Below, one piece after another: positions 1 through 11,400 of a stretch of 64,000 bases of DNA (position 1 is the first letter of the stretch; every line of letters begins with the position of its first letter). The position numbers and the translations under genes are program-made. This DNA comes from Lepas anatifera (taxonomy: Eukaryota; Arthropoda; Thecostraca; Lepadidae). Below the pieces are notes generated by a model that was given only the letters and a program-made list of their open reading frames with translations, was not told where the DNA came from and made no database searches. Location of the stretch: NCBI GenBank assembly GCA_034440635.1, contig JAOTON010000900.1, forward strand, positions 62,001 through 126,000, written 5' to 3'.

Positions 1-1879
1 GGTGGGTACACCCTGACTAGTATAGAGGTGTGCAACGTCACAGTTGGTACAACCTGCAAGCTGTTTTTTATATATATCGACTGCCCAGTTTTGTCGGAGA
101 ATCATTGTTCCAGCCCCAGATCTGGTGATTTCTGGTTTGTTCTGATGCGTGGTCGGTAGCTCTGCGTCTGGCCCGGCCCTCGGCGGCTGATTTGATTTCG
201 TCGTCTGTTGACGGCCGAGCACCGCCAGCAGCGGATTAGCCCCGCCCGGCGGCGCTGATTTCGTTGTGCCCGGCCGCGCGCGTCTGATCCGTTTTGGCAA
301 ATTGCCAGATTAATACGCCGCTCTGATGTGATTTGTCAGCGGTTTATGGCGGCTGCTTTCGGCCAATCATATACGCTGCAGGGAGATGTAGTCAGCAACC
401 GTCGTTAGAAAATCATGGTTTTATTATTGCGGAGGGGTAGGTTTGTTATTTCCTTTTTCTTTTGCGGAAACCACGTAATGCATGTGACTTGTCAACCCCG
501 CGGTCGTATCTGGAGGATGGGCGAAACAATGTAAAATAAAGATGGGGCCAAACTTTAGTCTTTCGTTTTGTATGGTGAGTGAAACCATTTTTGTCACCTT
601 GTGCCTCGGAGAAATAAAATAGTTTTTTTCCATTTCCAAACTTCTCACGCTGAGCTGAAAACCCTTCTTTCTTTTCCTCAAGCAACCCGTTTTCTGCGGC
701 TCCAATATTTCGGCTCTTTTTCCAACGCGAAAAGCTTATGACAATTTTAAACTTCCGTGTCTTTGTCAGTAATCAATTTGCCTCTCAAAATTTTGAAAGG
801 AAACAGTTTTGTGGAGCTGTCAGAATTTTGAAGATTTACGATGAAATCGGAGCGAGTTTGTTTTTCACCCCTAACACGGGCAGTGAGGAGAAGTCTGGTG
901 TCAACGCTGGGAACAGGAGTTCTAAGGTGCCCTCCCCAGATCTAAAGAACCAAGAGGGTTAGAAAAACGCCGGTTTGGGCAGTTCGTGGAGGCGATGGTG
1001 ATCTAAATTATAGCTTTTATTTACCTGGGTCAATATCTTCAGGGTCAAACGAGGTGCTGGAAACCTGTTGGGAAATGCTGTTATTATGCGAAAAAAACGG
1101 AATACACTGAGAGCGCACCAAGGCCATATAGGGAAGGCCCCCTCACAATGTTCTCTGAAAGCTTGAGGTCAAGGTCACTGACCTATGACGTAACAATGTA
1201 ACATATTCCCGATAATGTACAACATAACCGGCACTACAGCAGCCTTTGTGCGGGAAATGAAGGTTTAACCCCAAGAAAAGACATTTGACCTTGATTTTGA
1301 CATTGAGAAGTCTTCACTATGAAGTCATTGTGGCACAACACACGTCATACTAAATAATGTCATCTGACCTAAACATTGACCTGTGACCTTTGATCTTGAC
1401 TTGCATGTTGGGTAACCTCCACATATAATCCGGATTATATGACGTTATTACGTCACCAATCGGTCTACAGTGTAAGCTAATTAGTGCGATCGTGCGATTG
1501 CAAAGGTCTCAATATAAGTCGGACTTTGAAAACCTATAAGTCAAAACAATTTTGACCGATTTTTTTAATTCTTCGCCAATCGACGTGCTCATGAATTCTC
1601 TCAAATGTGGCCAATTAACGTTTTTCGGCTGCAAACGATTATCCGCCCACCTCGGAAAGATAGATGTTGAAGGGGAGAGTGGGGCACCTTAGGGCCACCT
1701 CCACTGCGTATGTTGATAATTTCATAGGTACTAAGCGATTATTATGCGACAAATGAACTTGTTCTTACTCCCTTTCTCAGTTGCTATGGCGACAGTGAAC
1801 GTTTGGCCTTGTCTCGTCTTGTCAATATTATCATTTTTCCGATATCTGCCCTCGTTGCGCTGCCTGTGCCCGCTGCACT
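1..1879. other. Non-coding, probably ZNG1 intron
   Basis: No conserved exon was found in any frame. The stretch 150-380 is GC-rich. Positions 1163-1400 hold many AGGTCA/TGACCT half-sites in several spacings, like those in the MITEs further right, so it is probably an old transposon remnant. The N-terminal ZNG1 exons (Walker A, CXCC) are not recognisable here and should lie to the left of the window. Confidence 0.5.
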
Positions 1880-2080
1880 GGCTTCGCCCGCCTGGTGTGT
1901 ATGTTGTGGGAGTTCTCACTGACTTTGCCCGCCAGCTGTGTATGTTGTGAGAGTTCTCACTGGCTTTGCCCGCCGGGTGTGTATGTTGTGGGAGTTATCA
2001 CTGGCTTCGTTCGCCGGGTGTGTATGTTATGGGTCTTCTCCTTGTCCTCCCCCGCCAGATATATATGTTGTGTGTGTTCC
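1880..2080. repeat. 41-bp minisatellite, about five copies
   Basis: The core TGTGTATGTTGTGGGAGTT recurs at 1896, 1937, 1978 and 2019 with a 41-bp period, and a decayed fifth copy follows. The array lies about 200 bp upstream of the first visible ZNG1 exon. The open frames across it are only a by-product of the repeat. Confidence 0.9.
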
Positions 2081-2278
2081 CCGCGCTGACCTTATCGTTC
2101 GGCGTGTGTGCCGTGTGCGCCGTCACCACCAGGCTCAGTCGCCGGCGAGTCCGTGCCCCTCCCCTTGGTTCCCCCACAGTTGCGTCCGCTGCCGTTACCT
2201 GCCCCACCCGGTCCACTGTCGGGCGTGTTCTCTGTCTGTTCCCTCCACCTCGGCTTCAGCCGCCGCTCCGGTGCTCAG

Positions 2279-2410
2279 GCAGGTGGCCCTGGCCGACCTG
2301 CTGATCCTGAACAAGACGGACCTGGTGACGACGCAGCAGCTGGACGCGGTGCGGCAGAAGCTGCGCCGCATCAACGCCGCCTGCCGACTCATCGAGACCT
2401 CCCGGTGCAG
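2279..2410 (+). CDS. ZNG1: ZNG1 exon with G4 motif NKTD
   Basis: The acceptor is GTGCTCAG ending at 2278 and the donor is TGCAG|GTCAGT at 2410/2411. The exon begins with the last base of an Arg codon and reads QVALADLLILNKTDLV and on to LIETSRC, ending two bases into the next codon. Human CBWD has the same block (RQVALAD..LINKTDLV..ILETQRSR). NKTD is the guanine-specificity (G4) motif. The last 15 exon bases before CAG, GAGACCTCCCGGTGC, are also the core of the minisatellite that starts just inside the intron. Confidence 0.95.
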
Positions 2411-5400
2411 GTCAGTCTGACCCCGGTCGTGGAGACCACCCGGTGCCATTCCTACCTCGGGTCATGGAGACCTCCCGGTGTCATTCCTACCTCGGCAACA
2501 GAGACCACCCGGTGCCATTCCTACCTCGGCAACAGAGACCTCCCGGTGTCATTCCTACCTCGGGTCATGGAGACCTCCCGGCGCCATTCCTACTTCGGCA
2601 ACAGAGACCTCCCGGTGCCATTCCTACCTCGGGTCACAGAGACCACCCGGTGCCATTCCTACCTCGGGTCACAGAGACCACCCGGTGCCATTCCTACCTC
2701 GGGTCACAGAGACCACCCGGTGCCATTCCTACCTCGGCAACAGAGACCACCCGGTGCCATTCCTACCTCAGGGAACAGAGACCTCCCGGTGCCATCCCTA
2801 CCTCAGGCAACAGAGACCACCCGGTGCCATTCCTACCTCAGGCAACAGAGACCTCCCGGTGCCATCCCTACCTCAGGCAACAGAGACCTCCCGGTGCGGG
2901 CTACTTCCTCCGTGGTAGGTCGGTCAGACCCCCAGTGACAGAGGTGGCGCGGTGGAGGTCACATCGCATTAAATACCTATTCTCCAGTCAGGGTATTTGT
3001 TTCGTCGTGAGTTTTGCTGAGCATCTGGCACAGGCGTGGAAGCCTAACCAACGGTGCGGTGGTGCACTGCTTATTTATCAGATGTAGTTGGTGCCGTGAA
3101 AATTTCCCTTCATCATTGTTCCATACAATTACCAAGATACACTGCATGTCGTAGTGTACACCATTGCTTGATACGTCAAATGGAATATGATGGAATAAAT
3201 GGTAAAATTGGGCAATACTGTGCCTCAAAGACCACCGCACTGCATGTAAATATTTTAGAAGCCCAAATTATATATGTAATAATAAATAATTTGTATGAAA
3301 CCCAAAGGGTATATTCTTCACACCCACTCCATCTATATAGATGGATGTAAGCGGGTCCGAGTGTGGAGGATATCGTGGCCGTCAGATTAGCTTCACCAGC
3401 TGCGTGTCGGGGCGGTGTCTGATATCAATCACCCGGACATTCTCCATTGGGCTCTCGAACAGATATCTCAGCCAGATGTATCGGTGACATGAAAACTCTT
3501 TATGTGCTCCACATAAATACCAAGACACACTGCGTTTAAAAATGTGCACCATCGCAGTTCTCTGCCAACGTGCTATATCACTTTGCGTACGTGCTCAGCC
3601 AGTGTTCATCGGAATTGTACAAGTGAGCCTATTGGGGGGACTATACCTGGATGGTGATAAAAATAACCAATGAATAAAATATAAAGTATCTACAGGGTGT
3701 TTCAGAAAGAATGATATTTTCAAATGTTCAGTAAAGTACCAAAAATCCTTCAAATCTGTTCCCAAAACGTTCATTTTAATGGTAAATTGTAGGACATTTT
3801 TCAATAAACATGTTTCATTTGCATCAAATATTTTCCCCCGTCTTAAAAATGATTGGAAAATGATGCAAGAAACATAATATATCCCCGCTTATGCTTGAGA
3901 AAACAGAACTGGCAACACTAAAAAAGCTTTAGCACACAGAAATGGCACGTGAGCATGCACATCAAAGGTACAAGTTTAAGTAATATTACAAGTTTAAAAC
4001 TTTTGGTCCAAGCTCCATATGACTCATTGGCTCACCTTCCATATGAATGACTGGATGCGGCGGAGACAGCGCAAAAGACCTCACTGTTCACCGCAGACCA
4101 GGGAACGTGGACCAATTTGGGATTGCTTGCTTGGACGCGGGCTTTCCTAAGCTGGAGAGGTCTTTTTTAGAATTAATTTCCAGAGGCAATGTGCGTGTGG
4201 ACTGTGATGTACCGCAGGGGTGATGTAAGGTTTGCAGTGTCATTGGCGTGATACTTGTCACGTGATACGCGCGTGATTTCTACGAACATTTTCGATGAAG
4301 GTAAAATAGACAGTATTTTCAACTCATTTTTAAGACTATTTTTGAAGTAGCAAAATTATATGACAACAGCTATCAAAATATAATAATCGTAAATGTCCCA
4401 AAATTCACTTTCGATTGATATGTAAATCATACCACAACAATCTATTTACAACCGCATTACGATCAATTAAAAAATATCATTCTTTTTGAAACACCCTGTA
4501 TGTATGTGTTGGCTACATTTTCTTTTCGGTAGTGCCATTTCCGTGGATTGCGGAAACACGGATCCAAAAAAGTGTTTGCGCCGGTCGAGAGTGTCCCCTA
4601 CTCCGCCCGCCCCCTCCGAGGTAAAAATTGGGTACTTGATTGCACCGTACGCAATGCAGGACGCGCATGGTGAGTTGAGATACCTAACTACCAAGTCAGA
4701 CCTGTTGACTCAGTGCATTCAGTCCCGGGACACAATGGGTGGCAGCTGGCGGCTCCGGGCAGTTTCGGCGTCGGGTGTGCCCTGGTGAGGCCGGAGGTGA
4801 GCCGGTCAGTAGTACAGCTCCGAGTAGGCCGGCGGCGGACACGCGGTGACGGTGTGACGCTGCTGGACGGTGCGCGTGACGCTGAGCGTGGTGCGCTCGG
4901 TGTTGGTGACGGTGTGCGTCAGCAGCTGCACCAGCGGCACCGCCAGCGTGCTGGTGATGACCACGTCGTAGGGCACTGTGGCCAGGTACGTGGTCAGCCG
5001 AGTCTGGAACTCTGTCACCAGCGAGGTGGTCACCTGGCGGGACGGGGCACGGTCTCGTCAGCGTCGTTAGACGCACGGGACGGGGCACAGTCTCGTCAGT
5101 GTCGTTAGAAACACAGGGCGGGGGCACAGTCTCGTCAGTGTCGTTAGACACACAGGACGGGGCACAGTCTCGTCACTGTCGTTAGACACACAGGGCGGGG
5201 CACAGTCTCGTCAGTGTCGTTAGACACACAGGGCGGGGGCACAGTCTCGTCACTGTCGTTAGACACACAGGACGGGGCACAGTCTCGTCAGTGTCGTTAG
5301 ACACACAGGGCGGGGGCACGGTCTCGTCAGTGTCGTTAGACGCACAGGACGGGGGCACAGTCTCGTCAGTGTCGTTAGACGCACAGGACGGGGGCACAGT

Positions 5401-8400
5401 TTCATCAGTGTCGTTAGATACACGGGACGGGGACACAGTCTCGTCAGTGTCGTTAGACACACAGGACGGGACACAGTCTCGTCAGTGTCGTCAGACACAC
5501 AGGACGGGGGCACGGTCTCATCAGTGTCGTTAGACACACAGGACGGGGTCACAGTCTCGTCAGTGTCGTTAGACGCACGGGACGGGGGGCACAGTCTCGT
5601 CAGCGTCGTTAGACGCACGGGACGGGGCACAGTCTCGTCAGTGTCGTTAGACACACAGGGCGGGGGCACAGTCTCGTCAGTGTCGTTAGACACACAGGAC
5701 GGGGCACAGTCTCGTCACTGTCGTTAGACACACAGGGCGGGGCACAGTCTCGTCAGTGTCGTTAGACACACAGGGCGGGGGCACAGTCTCGTCACTGTCG
5801 TTAGACACACAGGACGGGGCACAGTCTCGTCAGTGTCGTTAGACACACAGGGCGGGGGCACGGTCTCGTCAGTGTCGTTAGACGCACAGGACGGGGCACA
5901 GTCTCGTCAGTGTCGTTAGACGCACAGGACGGGGGCACAGTTTCATCAGTGTCGTTAGATACACGGGACGGGGACACAGTCTCGTCAGTGTCGTTAGACA
6001 CACAGGACGGGACACAGTCTCGTCAGTGTCGTCAGACACACAGGACGGGGGCACGGTCTCATCAGTGTCGTTAGACACACAGGACGGGGCCACAGTCTCG
6101 TCAGTGTCGTTAGACGCACGGGACAGGGGGGCACAGTCTCGTCAGTGTCGTTAGACACACAGGACGGGGGCACAGTCTCGTCAGTGTCGTTAGACACACA
6201 GGACGGGGGCACAGTCTCGTCAGTGTCGTTAGACACACAGGACGGGGCACAGTCTCGTCAGTGTCGTTAGACACACAGGACGGGGCACAGTCTCGTCAGT
6301 GTCGTTAGACACACAGGACGGGACACGGTCTCGTCAGTGTCGATAGACGCACGGGACGGGGACACAGTGTCAGTGTCGTTAGACACACAGGACGGGACAC
6401 GGTCTCGTCAGTGTCGTTAGACGCACGGGACGGGGACACAGTGTCAGTGTCGTTAGACGCACGGGACGGGACACAGTCTCGTCAGTGTCGTTAGACACAC
6501 AGGACGGGGCACAGTCTCGTCAGTGTCGTTAGACACACAGGACGGGGCACAGTCTCGTCAGTGTCGTTAGACACACAGGACGGGACACGGTCTCGTCAGT
6601 GTCGATAGACGCACGGGACGGGGACACAGTGTCAGTGTCGTTAGACACACAGGACGGGACACGGTCTCGTCAGTGTCGTTAGACGCACGGGACGGGGACA
6701 CAGTGTCAGTGTCGTTAGACGCACGGGACGGGACACAGTCTCGTCAGTGTCGTTAGATACACGGGACGGGGACACAGTCTCGTCAGTGTCGTTAGACACA
6801 CAGGACGGGACACGGTCTCGTCAGTGTCGTTAGACGCACGGGACGGGGACACAGTGTCAGTGTCGTTAGACGCACGGGACGGGACACAGTCTCGTCAGTG
6901 TCGTTAGACACACAGGACGGGGCACAGTCTCGTCAGTGTCGTTAGACACACAGGACGGGGGCACAGTCTTGTCAGTGTCGTTAGACACACAGGACGGGAC
7001 ACAGTCTCGTCAGTGTCGTTAGACGCACAGGACGGGGACACGGTCTCGTCAGTGTCGTTAGACACACGGGACGGGGGGCACAGTGTCAGTGTCGTTAGAC
7101 ACACAGGACGGGACACAGTCTCGTCAGTGTCGTCAGACACACAGGACGGGGGCACGGTCTCATCAGTGTCGTTAGACACACAGGACGGGGCCACAGTCTC
7201 GTCAGTGTCGTTAGACGCACGGGACAGGGGGGCACAGTCTCGTCAGTGTCGTTAGACACACAGGACGGGGGCACAGTCTCGTCAGTGTCGTTAGACACAC
7301 AGGACGGGGGCACAGTCTCGTCAGTGTCGTTAGACACACAGGACGGGGCACAGTCTCGTCAGTGTCGTTAGACACACAGGACGGGGCACAGTCTCGTCAG
7401 TGTCGTTAGACACACAGGACGGGACACGGTCTCGTCAGTGTCGATAGACGCACGGGACGGGGACACAGTGTCAGTGTCGTTAGACACACAGGACGGGACA
7501 CGGTCTCGTCAGTGTCGTTAGACGCACGGGACGGGGACACAGTGTCAGTGTCGTTAGACGCACGGGACGGGACACAGTCTCGTCAGTGTCGTTAGACACA
7601 CAGGACGGGGCACAGTCTCGTCAGTGTCGTTAGACACACAGGACGGGGCACAGTCTCGTCAGTGTCGTTAGACACACAGGACGGGACACGGTCTCGTCAG
7701 TGTCGATAGACGCACGGGACGGGGACACAGTGTCAGTGTCGTTAGACACACAGGACGGGACACGGTCTCGTCAGTGTCGTTAGACGCACGGGACGGGGAC
7801 ACAGTGTCAGTGTCGTTAGACGCACGGGACGGGACACAGTCTCGTCAGTGTCGTTAGATACACGGGACGGGGACACAGTCTCGTCAGTGTCGTTAGACAC
7901 ACAGGACGGGACACGGTCTCGTCAGTGTCGTTAGACGCACGGGACGGGGACACAGTGTCAGTGTCGTTAGACGCACGGGACGGGACACAGTCTCGTCAGT
8001 GTCGTTAGACACACAGGACGGGGCACAGTCTCGTCAGTGTCGTTAGACACACAGGACGGGGGCACAGTCTTGTCAGTGTCGTTAGACGCACAGGACGGGG
8101 ACACGGTCTCGTCAGTGTCGTTAGACACACGGGACGGGGGCACAGTGTCAGTGTCGTTAGACACACAGGACGGGGACACAGTCTCTTCAGTCTCGTCAGA
8201 CGCACGGGACGCGGGCACGGTCTCGTCCTTGTCGTCAGACGCATGGCACCGCTGCTGCGGGGGTGCAGGTGTCTGCGCTGTGCGGGTGCACCGTAGCCCG
8301 CCAGTCGGTGGGTTAATGTTCGGAGTTTCCGTGGTCCGTGTACTGCAGACGCTTGGGACAGCTGTCTTGGGACGGTAGTGTGGCCTGTAGTGTTCACTGA

Positions 8401-11400
8401 AGACGCCGCCCAACGTGACTGACCTGGAGAGCGCGCACACTGAAGTCACCACCCGACCCGACTGACCTCGGGCAGCGCGCTGACCACGGTGTCGACCACC
8501 GGCAGCGGGTAGGTGCGCACCAGCGTGCGCGTGAGGTGGTCCGTCTCCGTCACCGTCACGTGCCGGTCGTCGGTGACCACCAGAGTGGACGTCAGCAGCT
8601 TCACCCTCGGCGTCAGTACCGTCTCGGTGGTGTAGCTGACGCGCGTCTCCCGGATTTGGCCGGGTGGGACCTGCCGCTCGGTGGTCTGCAGCACCACCTG
8701 CGTCACCAGCAGTGGCACCGACTCCGTCACGTAGCGGTACAGCGTGGTGGGCAGCGGCTGGGTGCGCGTGCTGTAGACGGTGACGGGCAGCGTCAGACCG
8801 GTCCAGGTCAGCTCGTACAGAGTGTGGACGCGACACACCAGGGGGCCGAAGACGCCGGCCAGGGCCGAGCCGGGGGGTCAGGGCCGCGCCATCGACCGGA
8901 CCCGACAACCCGCTGTAGGAGGGCTCCAGGCCGGCGAATCCGGAGCTGGAAGGTAGCTCCAACTCTGGGTCAAACGGACCGGATGGTGCGCTCAGGCTGC
9001 CGGATCCCGCGGGGGCTCCAGTGGAGGATAGGCTGAGGGTGTCTCTGGACCGGAGAAGCTAGTTTCCGGGAGTGATTCGGGACCGGAGTGGCCAGAAGCA
9101 TAGGCTGGCTGCAGATTCTGGCCAGTGCCTCCAGAGGAAGTCTCGGAGGCGACGTAACTGGGGGCAGTGAGTGCATCATCGTCCACGTAGTCGTCGACTG
9201 GCGGCGCCTCCGTGCCGGAGTAGTGGTAGTCAGAGGCCGGGTTAGGTCCCAGGTGGGGACCCGCGCCCGCCGACGGTCTGGAGATACCGACTGCTGCGTC
9301 CGAGTAGCCGCCCGGCGCGTAGGGCGAGCGCTGGAAGCTGGCTTGAGACCGCAGCGTGGCCAGAACCAGGAGCAGTGTCAGCCGCAGCATCTGGGGACAG
9401 GCTGTGGTCACACGTCTGCACGCCAGCTCACCCGGCCGGGCAGCAACTGGGTCAACATCTGTACAATAGAAGTGAGCGCCCCACTCAACACCGATACAAG
9501 GCAGGCACTGGAAACGCTCTGGGCCAATGACCGTTTTCCGGGCGTCCATGGTTACTTGTTTGACTTTCGAAGCACATCAAGCATGTTGGTCACCTATCGG
9601 CCATCGGTGGAACATCCCTGCCGGAAACATGTTCGGAGCTACCGGGGCTTCATAGGAACAACAACCCTGTAATGCCATTCAACTTATTTATCAGTCGCAA
9701 GAAGGGGGTGAGACAGAGCTTGAGTTTCATCCTTTGGTATGTTTGTAGTCTCCCTGCCCTTGAGAAAACCACAGCTCGACACCCACGGTTGAATAGCTGC
9801 GTGGACGTTATGCTACGCACGTGAAGAGGGATACTCCACCTTGCTGGAGGGGGTTGGCTCGGATGGTTCACTGGCACTGGCGGCGCACGGGGTCTACCCA
9901 GTTATATAACCACCGCATCGCATCGTTATCATGGGCACACCGCCGTCGGCAGGCCTTTCTCCGGCTCGGCCTGCCTCGTTCGCGCATCGCCGTCCGTTGC
10001 CAACCGCCAGACCAAGTGCGCGGCCTGCGATGCCGTCATTGCAGTCACGCAGCTCCAGTATAGCCGCCGATATGCAAAATAAGTCAGCCACGTTTCGAAA
10101 TTGAGGGCATGAGTTTGGCGGGTGATGCCGAGTATGCCGTGTTTTAAGCTGTACAGGTGTGCTGTCGCAACCGGAGCGTCGCGCGGAGCACGTAAAAAGC
10201 CAAAGGTGTGCATTCTGCGCAGGCTGCCGTGTAAAAACTCTGCGTTCTTCCGTGTAGATGTGATTGGTGTATGCAGATCTGTTAACTATTGTGTCATACA
10301 GCAGCTGCCGGTCTGAGGTCGCGCTCAGTGCTGTTGCGTGAGTTAGAATTGGAAGAAAAGCTGGGTTCGATGCTCGGGGTGGTTTTAAGGTGACAAGATA
10401 TTAACTGGCCTGCCTCCTCGAAGCCTGGATGCCAAGTGGATCTAATACAGTGGGATTATATATTCAGGCACAGTGCTTCATCAGAATCATGATAATACAG
10501 TAGGTAAAATCACAAATTCTTGGTCATAGTGTAGTAGGACAATTCGAGGTTTTGCTACACTATGACCAAGAATTTGTGATTTTGCCTATCGTATTATGCT
10601 GGTTCTGATAAAGGGCTGTGCTTGAATATAGAATCCCAGTCTATTTGTTCCATTTTGCATTCGGTATTCGCGGAGGCAGGTAAGTAAACATCTTGTCAGC
10701 TCAAAATCATGCTCCTAGCCTCAGCACTCCGAAATCTATCTTGAGGTGTTTTGTTTATTTAGTTTGTTTACCGGAGTTTGTTGCAGTAAACAATGCGTGG
10801 ATCCCGCAGTTTGTTCGCCGAATTGCTGCCGAGATTAGAGAAGTGGAATGCGTAGGAAATCACAACTGTCATGATACTACCACGTCATAATACACAAGGC
10901 TTTAAAAAGCTAATTTCTTCTCAGCACAATTAAGCATTTAATCCACCTGTCTGAGAACATTCTACCCATCGAATCAAAAAGTAGATTAAAAATTGCAATC
11001 CAACGACTATTTGGCTTTCCTCCTCCATCCCTGTTCTACTCATTTAGATACAAAAAGAAAAATCTTCCTTCTCACTAGACTGATATTAAGTATGAGCCAT
11101 CTAAATTCCCACCAGTTTAAAATCCAAGCGCGTACTTCACCAAGCTGTACTTGCAGCCACAGAAAAGATGACTCATCTCATTTTCTACGGAAATGTCAGC
11201 TGTTCGATAATGAAAGTGAAATTATGTGAATTATGAAAGTGAAATTATGTTAATTATGAAAGTGAATTAAGTGATTATTTTTGTTGCAGGGTGGACTTGA
11301 ATTACATACTGGATCTGCATGCTTACGACGAGGTGGATTTCCAATGGTAAGTTCCAGTAGGCTCCAAGTATGGATGATGCTTAGAAATTTACACTTTCCT

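Noticed and set aside
1..2278. N-terminal ZNG1 exons with Walker A and CXCC
   Set aside because: Searched in all three + frames by eye without finding GxxGxGKT or CxCC contexts; they probably lie outside the window.
7967..8962. Long - strand frame of 331 residues running from exon 1 into the minisatellite
   Set aside because: The part with SNDTDETV repeats is the 39-bp array read through. A phase-0 donor at 8467 and acceptor at 5034 join the flanking coding sequence, and the frame differs from the one with the signal peptide.
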